Shown here piece by piece: positions 10,256 through 20,813 of a DNA stretch of 64,000 nt. Under the pieces are notes generated by a model. That model ran no database searches, was not told where the DNA came from, and was given only the letters and a program-made list of their open reading frames with translations. This stretch comes from Boletus sp. NGJ (taxonomy: Eukaryota > Basidiomycota > Agaricomycetes > Boletales > Boletaceae). Within the stretch, counting starts at the first letter, position 1; the number at the start of each line of letters is the position of its first letter. The position numbers were made by a program, and so were the translations under genes. Location: NCBI GenBank assembly GCA_019096195.1, contig JAGTXK010000027.1, positions 866,486 to 930,485 of the forward strand, given 5' to 3'.

Positions 10256-12076
10256 ATGTCAACCTCCTCTGAGTCGGGACACAAGTTCCATGTTTCCATC
10301 TGGTGCGTAGCTATATTCATGTTCGAGTCCACGACTCAGAGTCCCTTCCAGCGGCGCTGGTATTGCCGGTCTTGTCCTCGCTATTACAATCGGAAGATAT
10401 GACCCCTCCATAGCCATTGATCTATACGAAGCACACGACTCTATCGACACTGCTGGTGTAGGAATCACTGTATGGAGGCAGGTGCACGAAGTCATGATCG
10501 AACTTGGGTTGTTCGACGAGTTCAAACAAATCATTTCACATGATTCCGACAGTACCCGTGGTGAGTGATTCGATACTTGATCATATCGGTTTGGGTCTGA
10601 CCGCCACATCAGGGCCCAATACAAGGCGATCAGACATACGCGAGGGCGGATATCCCTGGTTCCAGAAAGTCCATCGCTGTGCGTTCACTTGTTTTTGATC
10701 GTTAGGCCATGTCCTTATTCAAGTCGCCAAAGATGGTCCCTCCGGCATGCATCGTCAGCAAATGGTAGCGATCCTAGAAAGGCATCTTCCAGCCTCATGC
10801 ACAGTACACTCCAGGAAGCGGCTCGTCAATTATATGGAACCGGAACAACACGATTCGCACTCGCCGTCACCTGTTAGACTCGCTTTCGCAGATGATACTA
10901 CTGCGACCACTGATGTACTCATTGGAGCTGATGGGATTCGCTCAGTAGTTCGCAAGACGATGTTTGAGACAGCATCCATAGACAACGACAACGACAAGAC
11001 AGATCTTAAACAATACATTGATGCGATTTTCACAGGGATGACTGTATATCGTTCTCTCATCTCTGCGGAGACGCTGAGGAAGGAAACCCCAGACAATCTC
11101 TCATTAAAAGAGATGTCAGCAGTAAGTAGTCAGATTACACGATGCATAATTTGCACCTTACTCCAGTGGGATACAGTATGCCGGAAAGGGCAGGGTAAAT
11201 ATGTTTCATTTTGCCTTGATATTCAAATTCCCTTATTCACTGTTTGCAGTACCTTGCCACCTATCCGATTGACAAAGGGACTCTCATCAACGTTGGGGCT
11301 ATCGTCAGCGATCCGAGTTTGACGGGCACGCAATACGAAGGGCACTGGGTATCCGACGCGAGCCATGAACAGCTGGCTGAATATTTTGACGACTTCGAAC
11401 CTGACGCAAGGACAGTAGTTAAGGTGACTTCTCTTCACAATGATCAAACCCTCAAGACTAGTCTAAATAGCATACGACCCAGCTCTGCGAAAAGCCGACC
11501 AAGTGGGCGTTGCACGTCGTGAAACCGCTTCCATTCTGTGTACGCAAGAGGGTCGCACTTATCGGAGATGCGGTGCGTCTTGCTACGGCCGGCACGCTCC
11601 GTTGATGAACGACAAATCCGCAGTGTCACGCCATGGCGCCTCATTTCGGTGCCGGTGCGGGTCAAGCGATCGAAGTGGGTTCCCGGATTCATAAGTCCGT
11701 CCTTCGTCCGTTGACGCTCAAACACGTCTAGGATGCATTTGTGCTTGGCCGGCTCATCGCACACCCTCTTACCACGCTCTCTCGCATCCCAGATGCTCTC
11801 CGCATTTACGAAGAGATTCGTCTCCCGTTCGCTCATTCCGTCGCGAGCCTTTCGTTGTCGACCGGGTGGATGTATGCATTCATGGCACCAGGGTACTATG
11901 ATGGGACGAGGAGGGATGATGATTTGGACGACAGAGGCATCAGCGCGTATGAAAGGGAGGGCATGGAGGCCCTGAAGCAGGAGATTCTGAGACGATGGGA
12001 TTTTATGGATGAGTCGAGCGGGGCTCTGCGGGCATGGAAAGACGCAGAATCGAAATTGCAAGCGTTGGCTGACTAG
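10256..12076 (+). CDS. FAD-dependent monooxygenase, salicylate hydroxylase-like (paralogue C)
   Basis: Exons at 10256-10302, 10352-10560, 10613-10678, 10733-11121, 11177-11194, 11250-11423, 11483-11572, 11624-11674 and 11732-12076 also total 1389 nt (462 aa). Exons 1-3 and 5-8 have exactly the lengths found in paralogue B. Exon 4 is one codon shorter and exon 9 one codon longer. The GAGIAG, IGADG and GDACHAMAPHFGAGAG motifs are all present. The active frame is intact, so the copy is probably functional. From about 11624 to the stop it is almost identical to B, intron included, while the earlier introns differ widely. That points to recent gene conversion. The product probably acts on the same kind of aromatic substrate as A and B, but divergence in the N-terminal half could give a different specificity. 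Confidence 0.88.
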
Positions 12077-12686
12077 TGGTATTTGTATCCGTCCAAGACT
12101 TTCCCGGACGGCCTGGCAAACTGTTGGCAATACCTCCCCCTCCCAGCCTTGTCCTCGTAGATTTTTTGAGACTGCGGAATGGCGATGATTCCGACCACAC
12201 GCCGAGTCTACAAGTCTACATTTCAGCGTCGAACGTGGGCTCGAGTGGCAATTAAAGTGTCCAGGTGCGAACGGGGTGCCATTACGAGCCAAACTTTGTA
12301 TGTTATAGTCACGCCCGTGCCAGTGGAGTGAGCAAGATCGCACGAGTCCCCGGACACAACGTTGGTATCATCACATGGCACACTCTTGTAAGTTGATCAT
12401 CGATCATCTGGTCAATGTTTTCGAGCATCACGAACGTGCGCACGCTGCTCCGAGTTCGGGGGGAACAAATTATACTATCTCTGCACAATGTTCTGTCTAT
12501 ATCTCACCTCCTACTTCTGCCTCGTATTTCTATCCACAGACAGGCATACCTGTTACAGAACTTGTCAAGAATTTATTGTATTTTTATTGGCGATGTGGAG
12601 AGTAGAACGAACTGATCAGTGGGCAATACCTTCTTGTCATAACCCCACCAATGATAGTAGCTGAAAAGCAAAGAACCAAAAAAGTG
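12077..12686. other. No gene recognised
   Basis: This is the downstream flank of monooxygenase C and the 3' side of the tRNA gene. Only short unsupported ORFs were seen. Confidence 0.4.
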
Positions 12687-12770
12687 TGGACAAATCCGGA
12701 CTCGAACCGGAGACCCCCCGCACTCAGCGCCATGCTAAGCGGATGTGATAACCAGCTACACCATATGCCC
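12687..12770 (-). tRNA. tRNA-Ala (anticodon AGC) with 10-nt intron
   Basis: On the minus strand the cloverleaf runs from GGGCATA to TTTGTCC plus discriminator A. The anticodon stem TCCGC pairs with GCGGG, and the loop is TTAGCA then T, interrupted after position 37 by the intron TGGCGCTGAG. The T arm is TCCGG-TTCGAGT-CCGGA. Acceptor pair 3-70 is G-U, the classical alanine identity element, and pair 6-67 is a T-T mismatch. A run of Ts follows as a Pol III stop. No CCA is encoded. Confidence 0.9.
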
Positions 12771-12870
12771 GACATCAAAGATACGCATCCTTTGTTTACA
12801 TGGCCCAGCCGTTGGCAAAAGCAATCTTATGTGCTCAAAAGTCACTTTTGTTAGATCCCGTCGTTCCGGA

Positions 12871-13279
12871 ATGTCGACTATCAATCTCAAAGTCGAGTTT
12901 AGCGGCGGTCTCGAGCTGCTCTTTGGGAACCGACGAACACACACCCTCTCCCTCCACCCTCCCAGTGCTAGCGCCGACGAGTCCGCCACGCCTCCGACAG
13001 AGGGGACGACGCCGACGGACGTGACGTTGACGTATCTGATGCACCATCTACGCACGCACGTCCTCACAGAACGTCCCGAACTCTTTATGGAGGGCGATAC
13101 CGTGTACGTTCTCCCCCCCCGTCTCCCTCTTGCATCGCGGTGACTGACGCACACCCGACAGTCGACCAGGTATTCTCGTACTCATCAATGATACGGATTG
13201 GGAGTTGGAAGGCGAGGGCGCGTATGTGCTCAAGGGTGGCGACGAGATTGTGTTCATCTCGACGTTGCATGGTGGGTGA
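12871..13279 (+). CDS. URM1: Ubiquitin-related modifier URM1
   Basis: URM1 is a small sulfur carrier. It is activated as a C-terminal thiocarboxylate by the E1-like Uba4, supplies sulfur for 2-thiouridine at tRNA wobble positions, and can be joined to proteins. Two exons (12871-13103 and 13162-13279, GT-AG intron between) give 116 residues starting [18 protein letters not shown]. Later blocks are [39 protein letters not shown], and a C-terminus ending ISTLHGG. The terminal GG and the length fit the family. A loop rich in Pro, Ser and Thr (about residues 30-50) is longer than in yeast. The gene is convergent with the Obg GTPase, with about 110 bases between stops, and is divergent from the tRNA gene. 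Confidence 0.95.
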
Positions 13280-13391
13280 GATCGTGGCGATGGGGAATAA
13301 ATAGGGCGAAGCCTTGACGCGAGCACTGAGACACACATCTAGGAGAACGTTATCACTTGACATTAATATTAAAAAACGCCCATGTACCCAA

Positions 13392-15172
13392 CTAGTCTAC
13401 CTCCCTCGCCTCCTTGATGTACCCCTGCATCAACCCCACCACCCTCTTCAAGTTTTGCCCAAACTTGGCAGAGATCGGCACAACGTCCATCTGGCGACGC
13501 GTCCCACTCCCATCCACAGCCATCTTGGTCTCAACGTACGCCTCCAACCGACACAGCTTCTCCCGCGCCTCGCTCACCGCGTGTGCGTCTCCGTCGCTCG
13601 CTAGCAGATCAGCCTTGTTGGCAATGACGAGACGCGCCTTGTCGCTCATCCCAGGCTTGTACTTGTCCAGTTCCTCGCGCAAAATCTCGAGGTCGTCCCA
13701 CGGTGCAGGCCTTGCGAGGTCGACAACATAAACGAGCGCATGCGAACGTTCGATGGACCGCAAAAAAGAGTGTCCGAGACCGACGTCCTCCGACGCACGT
13801 GAAATCAGACCGGGGTTGTCCGCGATCGTGAACCGAAAAGATTCGAGAATGGCAAACTGGTCGAGCGTGGTGAGGTTGGTGACGTGCGCCGTAGAGGATT
13901 CAAATGACGGTTGCGGTGTTGCTTCCGTCACCTCTGGTGACTGATTCTGCGTCTGCTGCCATTTGTTTGAGACGGTGGGCTTCCTCGACGGCGGTTTCCT
14001 CAAAGACGTGAACGTCTTGGAGTTCACCCTCAAAGGTACCATCGTCAGCGACTCGGATGACGCCCACCACCGGGTTCAACGTCGTGAATGCATAGCTCGC
14101 CACCTCTGTCTTGGCACGGCCACCCGTCAAAGCGCGTAACAACGTGCTCTTGCCAGCATTGGGCATACCAACAAACCCGACGTCTGCAATGATCTTGAGC
14201 TCGAGTTCCAGTGTGACGCGCTCGCCATCATGTCCCCTGGTGGCAAACTTGGGCGAGCGGTTGACGGGGGCCAAGAAATAAGGATTGCCCATACCACCAC
14301 CACCGCCCCTCGCGATCAAATGGCCCAAATACTCCGTTTTCCCGAGTGCAAGGGGCGCGTTGACGTCTTGGACGACGTGCTCGACCTCACTGAGATCGAG
14401 ATGGAGCGGATGATTCGCCCTCTGCATCCGTGCCCAGCGTCGCTCGCGTTCTTCCCTCCAGAGCGCCGCTTCGGCCTGCTTGAACACATCCCTCTGGAGA
14501 TTGTCGTCCTCGGAGCGTGGATAATGCACCCATCTGCTCTCCAGCATCTTTGCACGTCGCGCCTCAGACCCGAGCGCCTCGAGCGCCTCCTCCTCCGCCT
14601 CCCACTCGTCCTTGGCGCGTCGCGGATCATCACGGGGGAGCTCGCGCACGACGGTCCCAAGCGGGACCTTGATGACCGTCGGTGCGGCGTTTCGACCATT
14701 TTGCCATGTCCCGCGGCCGTGATTGCCGGGCAGACCGCGGACGCGTTTTTGGATCGAGGAGAGCGTGGTGAGCTCGGGCGTGGGCATCACGTAGACGTCT
14801 CCGCCGCGACCGCCGTTCCCGCCCGAGGGGGGACCCATGGCCTTGAACTTTTCGCGGTGGAACGCGACGCAACCGTTACCGCCTCTACCTTGGCACGAGT
14901 GAGTAGGATTAGGTCGCGGAGAAGGGAAGAGGAGGGGGGCGTACCGCCTCGGAGGTGGATGATGACGTGGTCAAGAAAGGTTTCGCCCTGTTCGCTGGTG
15001 ATGTGAGGGTGTGGGTCTGGTGTACAAAGTGAGGAATGCTGACCCCTTGTCGTCGTTTACGCTCTGTCCTTTTCTGTGACCGCGAGGTGCTCAGTTCGTT
15101 TTGGACGCCATCTGAGAACGGTCGTCGCTGAGCACGCAGCAGCCAAGGGCTCCTGCACGCTGCTCTCAACAT
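13392..15172 (-). CDS. MTG2: Mitochondrial Obg-family GTPase (MTG2-like)
   Basis: Obg GTPases help assemble the large ribosomal subunit; the MTG2/ObgH branch acts in mitochondria. The spliced N-terminus MLRAACRSPWLLRAQRRPFS is Arg-rich and acid-free, as in a mitochondrial presequence. The glycine-rich Obg fold follows (FLDHVIIHLRGGRGGNGCVAF, GPPSGGNGGRGGDVYV). The G domain shows GFVGMPNAGKST (G1), ADNPGL (G3), ANKADLL (G4) and PISAKFG (G5). Between the Obg fold and the G domain is an insert rich in Glu and Arg (about 80 residues), typical of fungal versions. At least three introns are present; one near 13890-14000 could not be placed exactly. The G3 motif reads DNPG where DxPG is usual, which is within family variation. 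The protein ends YIKEAREVD. Confidence 0.9.
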
Positions 15173-15365
15173 GCGTTTGAGAGAAACAAGGATCGTGGTA
15201 AACAAGAGTAAACATCCCAGCTTTGGTATTCCTCGGGGGTCGTAGTAAGTAGTACCGTATAATACATACACGCGATAACGCAGTCCTTCGTCAACGTACA
15301 GCCAGCATATTCAAACGAGGTCGGGGTATTCTGCAGAGATATGAAAAGAAAAAGGATATCGTACT

Positions 15366-16490
15366 TTACATTTCTGCGCTCAAACCCAGCAGTCTGCTCG
15401 GCGTCAAGGCATACCCTGTGCTAAGCGTACGCCGGGTGTCCGCCTCGACTGGTCGCGCAGGGGTTTTCGACACTGTGCGAGGGGAGGTGGTGCTCATGCG
15501 GAGCAAGAGCGAGGCAGCTGTCTCGTCCTCGGGGGTATAGACAGGGGATGCCACGGGCGACGCTTTCGCGTTCGCACGGGGGGTGAAGCCAGAGAAGCGT
15601 GGCTGCATATAGGTGGTGGTGGCGGGTGGAATGAACGTGCTCGGGGAGGGAAGTGTGAGCACGGGTGGAATTGGGAATCCGCTTGTTGCGGGAGCGCACA
15701 GGGCCGAGGTGGGTGGGGTGGGTAGTTGGGTTGACCTCGCACCGGCGGTCGGGTCGAAGGCGGGTGAGTGGGAGGGGGTGAGGAGGGAACGCTGGTCCTC
15801 GGCAGAGGAGGGCAGCCATGTAGAGATGGAGGGTAGACGGGAGGGTGGTGCGACAGAGGAGGACCTGGAGGCGGCGACGTCGCGGTGGGAGTGGACGTCG
15901 TCGGCCAGCCTCTGTCTGGAAGCGCCGTCGTCGGGGGAAATGGAGATGGAGTCGCTGCAGCGCGGGCAGCCGTTGACCTTTTCAGTCAGGTCCTGGAGAT
16001 ACGCTACGGTGCGGACGAGAATTTCGAGCTTGAACTCCTTTTCGCCCGACGGCTTTGGCTTTGTGGTGGGCTTTTTGGAGTCGAGCTCGTCGTCATCGGA
16101 GTCGTCTGGCTGGTTGTCGGGGGGGCGTCTGTACTCGGGAGGGACGAGGTCCCGCAGCGTGGCGAGAGCATCATTGATTTTTGTGCGGCGCGCTTTCTCG
16201 ATAAGAGAATGGTTTACTTTGCGCTGTGCCTCGCGGGCAGCACGCGAGAGGGTGCCTGGCCTGCGACCACGACGCTTTGGGGGCAGGTGTTGGTGTTGCG
16301 GGTCGTCGTGGTCGTCGTCATCGGGGTGGGATGGACTGGAGGGCGAGGACACGGGTATGGTGTCCTGCTGGGGGGGCAGAGGGGGGCCCGAGTCTGAGCG
16401 GAGACGCTTCGCCCTGCGGGGAGGGTTGCACGAGCCCGCGTAGACGTCCATGTGGGTATCAGCTGGAGCGATGGGGCGGAAGGAAGACAT
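15366..16490 (-). CDS. bHLH transcription factor
   Basis: An uninterrupted frame encodes 374 residues starting MSSFRPIAPADTHMD. The N-terminal 90 residues hold a run of Asp and His. The basic helix-loop-helix begins with NHSLIEKARRTKINDALATL, whose Glu and Arg residues are those that contact E-box DNA. The loop is very long and acidic (about 30 residues with DDSDDDELD), and helix 2 is FKLEILVRTVAYLQDL. The remaining 200 residues are Pro/Ser/Thr-rich, low complexity and probably a regulatory region. The frame stays open upstream to 17168, but that part lies over the next gene's promoter and first exons, so I start at 16490. The target genes are unknown. It is divergent from the molybdopterin-binding-domain gene, with 243 bases between starts. 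Confidence 0.87.
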   Translation of the reverse strand: MSSFRPIAPADTHMDVYAGSCNPPRRAKRLRSDSGPPLPPQQDTIPVSSPSSPSHPDDDDHDDPQHQHLPPKRRGRRPGTLSRAAREAQRKVNHSLIEKARRTKINDALATLRDLVPPEYRRPPDNQPDDSDDDELDSKKPTTKPKPSGEKEFKLEILVRTVAYLQDLTEKVNGCPRCSDSISISPDDGASRQRLADDVHSHRDVAASRSSSVAPPSRLPSISTWLPSSAEDQRSLLTPSHSPAFDPTAGARSTQLPTPPTSALCAPATSGFPIPPVLTLPSPSTFIPPATTTYMQPRFSGFTPRANAKASPVASPVYTPEDETAASLLLRMSTTSPRTVSKTPARPVEADTRRTLSTGYALTPSRLLGLSAEM

Positions 16491-16733
16491 GGAGGACCAG
16501 AGCAGAGTCGGGTTGAGCTTAAGACGGTGCTCGTGTGCGCGTCCAACGTGCTCCCGATGTGAACATGGACCGCGATTGGCTCGTCGTCCACACGTGTGTC
16601 GCAGGTCACAAGAGCAGCTTTTCTCGCTCGTACGACCCGAATAGACGACCAAGATAAGCTGCAGTCTTGACGAGTGAGATGTAAAAAGAAAAGTGTAGAG
16701 TTGTTGCGTGACCTTTGAGTTGGTCACTTGCTC

Positions 16734-17947
16734 ATGTTCCGTCGCTCCTCCGCACGCCTCGTATGCCTCACACACCGTCCCTTTCATCCCTCCCCCCCAA
16801 GACCCATGTCCCCCTCCTTTGCCGTCTCCCCCGTCCCCACCAACCCCCTTGGCGACGGAAAGTACATCCAGACTGCCGCCGCGCTCATCATCGGGTATGT
16901 CTCGTCGTCGTCCCTCTGCTCCCAGCTGACCCATCACAGCGACGAAATACTCAATGGAAAGACCCTCGACCGCAACTCGAACTACTTTGCTCGCTTCTGC
17001 TTCGAGCACGGCATAGATCTGTGCGCATCCCCTTTGACATCCACCCCCCCTGACCTCCCCCCCCCCTCTTAGAAAGCGCGTAGAAGTCATCGCTGACGAC
17101 GAGGACGAAATGTGCGTCCTATCCTCACCTGTCCGCATGCCCGCTGACACTCCCCAGCGCTGAAGCAAGTCGGCGGATGGTGGAACGCTACGATCTTGTT
17201 ATCACCTCTGGCGGCATCGGTCCCACCCACGACGGTGCGCCTGCCCTCTCCCACTCCCATCCGCAGCTCATACACCCTAGACATCACGTATGCGTCGCTC
17301 GCCAAAGCCTTTGGGCAGCAACTCAGCTACCACGCAGAAACCCTCACCCGCATGGAGGAGCTCATCCGCCTCCGCCCTTCCTTCACTCAACAGAACGAAG
17401 AACAACGCATCGCCCGCAAGCGCATGGCCTTGTTCCCACACGCCGCCGAGGTCCTGTTCGTCGCACCCGATATCTGGGTGGTCCGTACTCCTTCCTAGCC
17501 TATCGCCTCTTTCTCACACTCTCCTAGCCCGTCGTGCGACTCGGGGGAAAACTCTGCGTATTCCCCGGTATCCCCTCTCTTTTCCAAAAGATGCTAGACA
17601 GCCTTAAACACCTGCTTCCGCTCCCACCGCCCGACGCTCGCCCGTGTCGTCTACAGGTGTTCACAAAGTACGTCACACTCTGTCCGTCCTCCAGCGTGCT
17701 TATCTATTGCGTCAGTCTTCCGGAATCGTCAATTGCACCCTACCTTACCACACTACAGAAGCGCGTGACCCCGGAGGGTATACGGATAGGCTCATATCCG
17801 CTTGTCCTACGTGGCGTCTACGTCTCGCTTATCGGCGCAAATCACGATCGAATTCGTGAACTCGCTGTAGAAGTCGAGGAGGAGGTGCAGGGCCGGATAG
17901 TGTCCGAGGAGGAGGCAGAAGCCAAGAGACGCTCTGGTAGTGCGTAG
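16734..17947 (+). CDS. MoCF/CinA N-terminal-like (molybdopterin-binding fold) protein
   Basis: The spliced protein carries the conserved block [36 protein letters not shown], then [24 protein letters not shown]. This is the MoCF_biosynth fold as found in bacterial CinA N-termini and in the N-terminal half of animal FAD synthase FLAD1. In those families the fold has been linked to nucleotide pyrophosphatase activity; here the function is inferred. Several short introns separate the blocks. The C-terminal half includes [21 protein letters not shown] and [11 protein letters not shown], also family features. I chose the ATG at 16734, which gives an Arg-rich N-terminus ([16 protein letters not shown]) that may be a targeting signal. 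A downstream Met (PMSPSFAV) is the alternative. The stop is 116 bases from that of the CinA C-terminal-domain gene, in convergent layout. Confidence 0.88.
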
Positions 17948-18063
17948 CCGTGGCCCGTTTGGGGATACCAGTGCAGTGTACGCTATGTGTGTCATGTTGC
18001 TTTCGAATCCGTCGTGCACTCGTGTACTTTGTTGTCTTGTTTATAAGTGGTGAACGCGACACG

Positions 18064-18755
18064 TTAGACCGTCCTTTCGAACTCGACTTGTCCGGTCAGC
18101 ACGTCTCTGATCAATACCAGAGCCGCCTCTGCAAAGGCGACCATATTGTACCCTCTCTCCTCATTTCCCGTATCGACCGTCCGAGTGACCACGCCTTCCT
18201 CAGAGACGACGGCGAGGTTCGTCCTACCCTTGCTTCATTCCCGACGTCAATCACTCATGTATGCATCCAAGGGGGACACGCACACGAAATGGAAAGCCCT
18301 CGGAGGCACGGTCGGCCCCGTCGTCCCAGACTCGCCGACAGCCAAGGTCGTCCCGAGCTGTGCACGCACGCTCGTCGCCAGTCCAGAGACGATCTCGGGC
18401 GTCGGACCGCTACAACCCATCGAGAATCATTTATCAGCGCGCACATCGACACGCTTGTCGATGGTAGGGAAAGGAAAACGGAAACGGACAGGTAATGCGC
18501 GGATGTTTGGTCGTCCCAGCCTGCCCAGGCCTTTCGGGCGGTGGGGGTGTATACGGTCGTACCGCCGACGAAGAACTTGCTGGCGCCTGGGACGGACAGG
18601 AGGGCTGCGGAGATGAGACCGCCCGTGGAGGTCTCTGCGACGGCGATGGTGGCCCCGCGCGAGACGAGCTGTGCTGCGATCTCGTCGAGGAGAGGCTGGA
18701 AAGCCGGTGGAGGAAAGACTTGGATGTCGTTGCCTGCAGTGGTCGTTGTCGCCAT
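18064..18755 (-). CDS. CinA C-terminal domain protein (NMN deamidase-like)
   Basis: Three exons (18490-18755, 18284-18409, 18064-18223) give 552 nt and 183 residues, the usual size of a stand-alone CinA C-domain. Visible family blocks are LVSRGATIAVAETSTGGLISAALLS, ASKFFVGGTTVYT, GPTPEIVSGLATSVR, LAVGESGTTGP, and a C-terminal helix MVAFAEAALVLIRDVL. Bacterial members (PncC) deamidate nicotinamide mononucleotide to nicotinic acid mononucleotide for NAD recycling. The AETSTGG segment holds the serine-lysine type active-site region of that family. Whether this fungal protein has the same activity is inferred. Its convergent neighbour encodes the other half of bacterial CinA. Confidence 0.88.
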
Positions 18756-18935
18756 GGATGATTGCGATGGTGAGAGCCGTCCAAATTAGATCTCGATACA
18801 CAAGGCTGTGACACGACGACAAAAGGGAGATGCTTATAACATGTGGGAGGCACCGACAACAACAACGAGAATGTCCCTTGGATGCAGTCTCTGTCCATGG
18901 ACCTGTCCAGAGAGAAATCGGTCGTGGTGGCTTTA

Positions 18936-19397
18936 TCAGGGTAGGGGCACAACATCCCTGATCGCGTCGACGACCGCACACTCGACGAGCTCCTCCTCCA
19001 TCATCCGCTCCAACAACTGAGCCATCCATCGCAAACACTGCCCCTCCTCGCTGGATCGCTCATCATACTCCACGTCGTCTGCACACTCCAACACTGCCTC
19101 TCGCTGGTCCCGACTAAACATCCCCAGCGAAAATGTCTCATTATACTCCCGTTCGCACCCGTCGACGACGATCAGGTCCGGATAGACGTATTTGTGGACG
19201 TTGTCTCGTTGGTCGAGGCGGACGACTTGCCACACCTCTTCCCCGTCGGAGAAAACCATGTTGACCCAGTAGAGAAGGACGGCTCGGAGGTGGTTCGCGA
19301 TCGTCCCGGACGCTTGGAGGAAGAGCTCCTTGTCTGATTCGTCGTCGGGATATGCGTACGACAGGGGGTTGTATTCAAAGGTCAATGGTGGAGGCAT
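18936..19397 (-). CDS. Hypothetical acidic protein
   Basis: A single open frame of 153 residues starts MPPPLTFEYNPLSYAYPDDESD. It is rich in Glu and Asp, with aromatic patches (AVLLYWVNMVF) and a helical Glu/Met-rich C-terminus. No signal peptide, membrane span or known family was recognised. The even composition and clean start support a real gene over a chance frame, but function cannot be stated. Confidence 0.55.
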   Translation of the reverse strand: MPPPLTFEYNPLSYAYPDDESDKELFLQASGTIANHLRAVLLYWVNMVFSDGEEVWQVVRLDQRDNVHKYVYPDLIVVDGCEREYNETFSLGMFSRDQREAVLECADDVEYDERSSEEGQCLRWMAQLLERMMEEELVECAVVDAIRDVVPLP

Positions 19398-20813
19398 AGT
19401 ACGAGCCAGCGGTGTCGTCGATGGGTGTGTGAGGGGGAAATAGGCAGTTGGGTCGAGGGGGTGGGGTTGATTATCCTCATCGCAATTGTCGTGCGCTCGA
19501 TTTTATCCGTTGATTGGATTTGTCTGACGTTCATTCGCGGCGTTTCATTTGAAAGCACCGGAAGGTAAGTACTAACCATAACGACCCAAAGTTTGTGTGA
19601 CAGGTTCCCAACCCCCGCTCTGGGCTGACGACATGTCATCCTGTTTCCAAGCGAGCTGCCCACATTTTCGGAAGCTTATTCAACGTCGCACGAGTAAGAT
19701 GTTCACTCGCAGCTTTTTTTTCGGACAGTGCAAGTGCCGTTTTTGAAAGTGGACCTTGCTGTGTAAAGTCCCTGCACAGGTCCATAGGGACATCCAGGTG
19801 ACCGCGGCCGGAATCCAGGTCTAGAAGAAAGACCGACGCCCAGACGCCGGACGGTCATGTGCCCCGCATGAAATTACGATGGGGGTTGGTCATCGATACC
19901 CTCTTGTTGTGCTTCTTGGCGTGGTCTAGACTTGTCCCTCTGGGAAACCTCCCGTTCTAGGACGAGTCGTCCTCCACGGCGAGTCCAGCGTGCGTCCTTG
20001 TCGTCAGGGATTAGCATTCGCGTATGCAAATAAGGATCCGATCTTTCATTGGTGGTTTGGTGCACGCTGGTGGCCACTCATCGTTGAGCCCGGTCACATG
20101 AATAGTCGCCAGGACTGTAGAGAGGGGGACGTAATGGCTTTTCTCATGGTGTCGCAACAACAAAGGGTTGGATGAGAGTTGCGCAGGGCCGTGTTTACAA
20201 GTGGGTCCTCGCTGGTCCGCATGGGTTACATGCCTACCTTGGGCGATGCGAGGGTGGGGCCATGGGCTTGGTGCGACACTGATATGCGCGGAAAACGTGC
20301 AGTGCGTCGATCCCTCGCGCGGATTAAATTACTGGTGTGGTTAGAGTGTCCGCTCCGAGAGACGCCTCAAGGTCAGCCACGGATCATCTCCGTCGCTCGA
20401 CCGTTGAAAGGTGGATGGCACTGCCAGAATCGTGAGTGTATTTATCTGGTTTATGGAAATCGATTCAAGGATGGAAGCAGAAGAAGAAAAATATTCGACA
20501 GACTGTGGGTCGCTTGGAGAAACTCTCGCTTCTGGACAGCCGTGGTATGGAAGAGGACACTTGGCGTGTAGTCCTCGTGGACGGGCTCGGATATGAACAA
20601 GGCGAGGATCTGACATTCCCAACTTGACCGGTGACCAGCCGTAAATTTTATTGTGTTTCATCTGACACCAACTTGTCAACTGCCCTCCCCATCCAGGCAA
20701 GGTTAGTAGTCGCGTGGCTCGTTACCAGATTCCCTTAAATACCTCCCAACGTTCATCAAAGCCTTGACTACAACTCTTCTTCCCGCAATCTGTTCACGAA
20801 CACTGTCCGTACC
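19398..20813. other. No confident gene
   Basis: ORFs such as 20179-20571 have Trp/Arg-rich translations without family features and overlap others in different frames. The last 100 bases are the promoter of the GPI-protein gene, with a TTAAATA element near 20737. No repeats or tRNAs were found. Confidence 0.4.

Noticed and set aside
15613-16443. Plus-strand 276-codon frame
   Set aside because: Antisense to the bHLH gene; Gly/Glu/Arg low complexity without any conserved block.
16491-17168. N-terminal extension of the bHLH frame
   Set aside because: It overlaps the promoter and first exons of the divergent MoCF-like gene and has no family features.
20179-20571. 130-codon plus-strand frame rich in Trp and Arg
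   Set aside because: No family, no splice or promoter support, and overlapped by frames in other phases.
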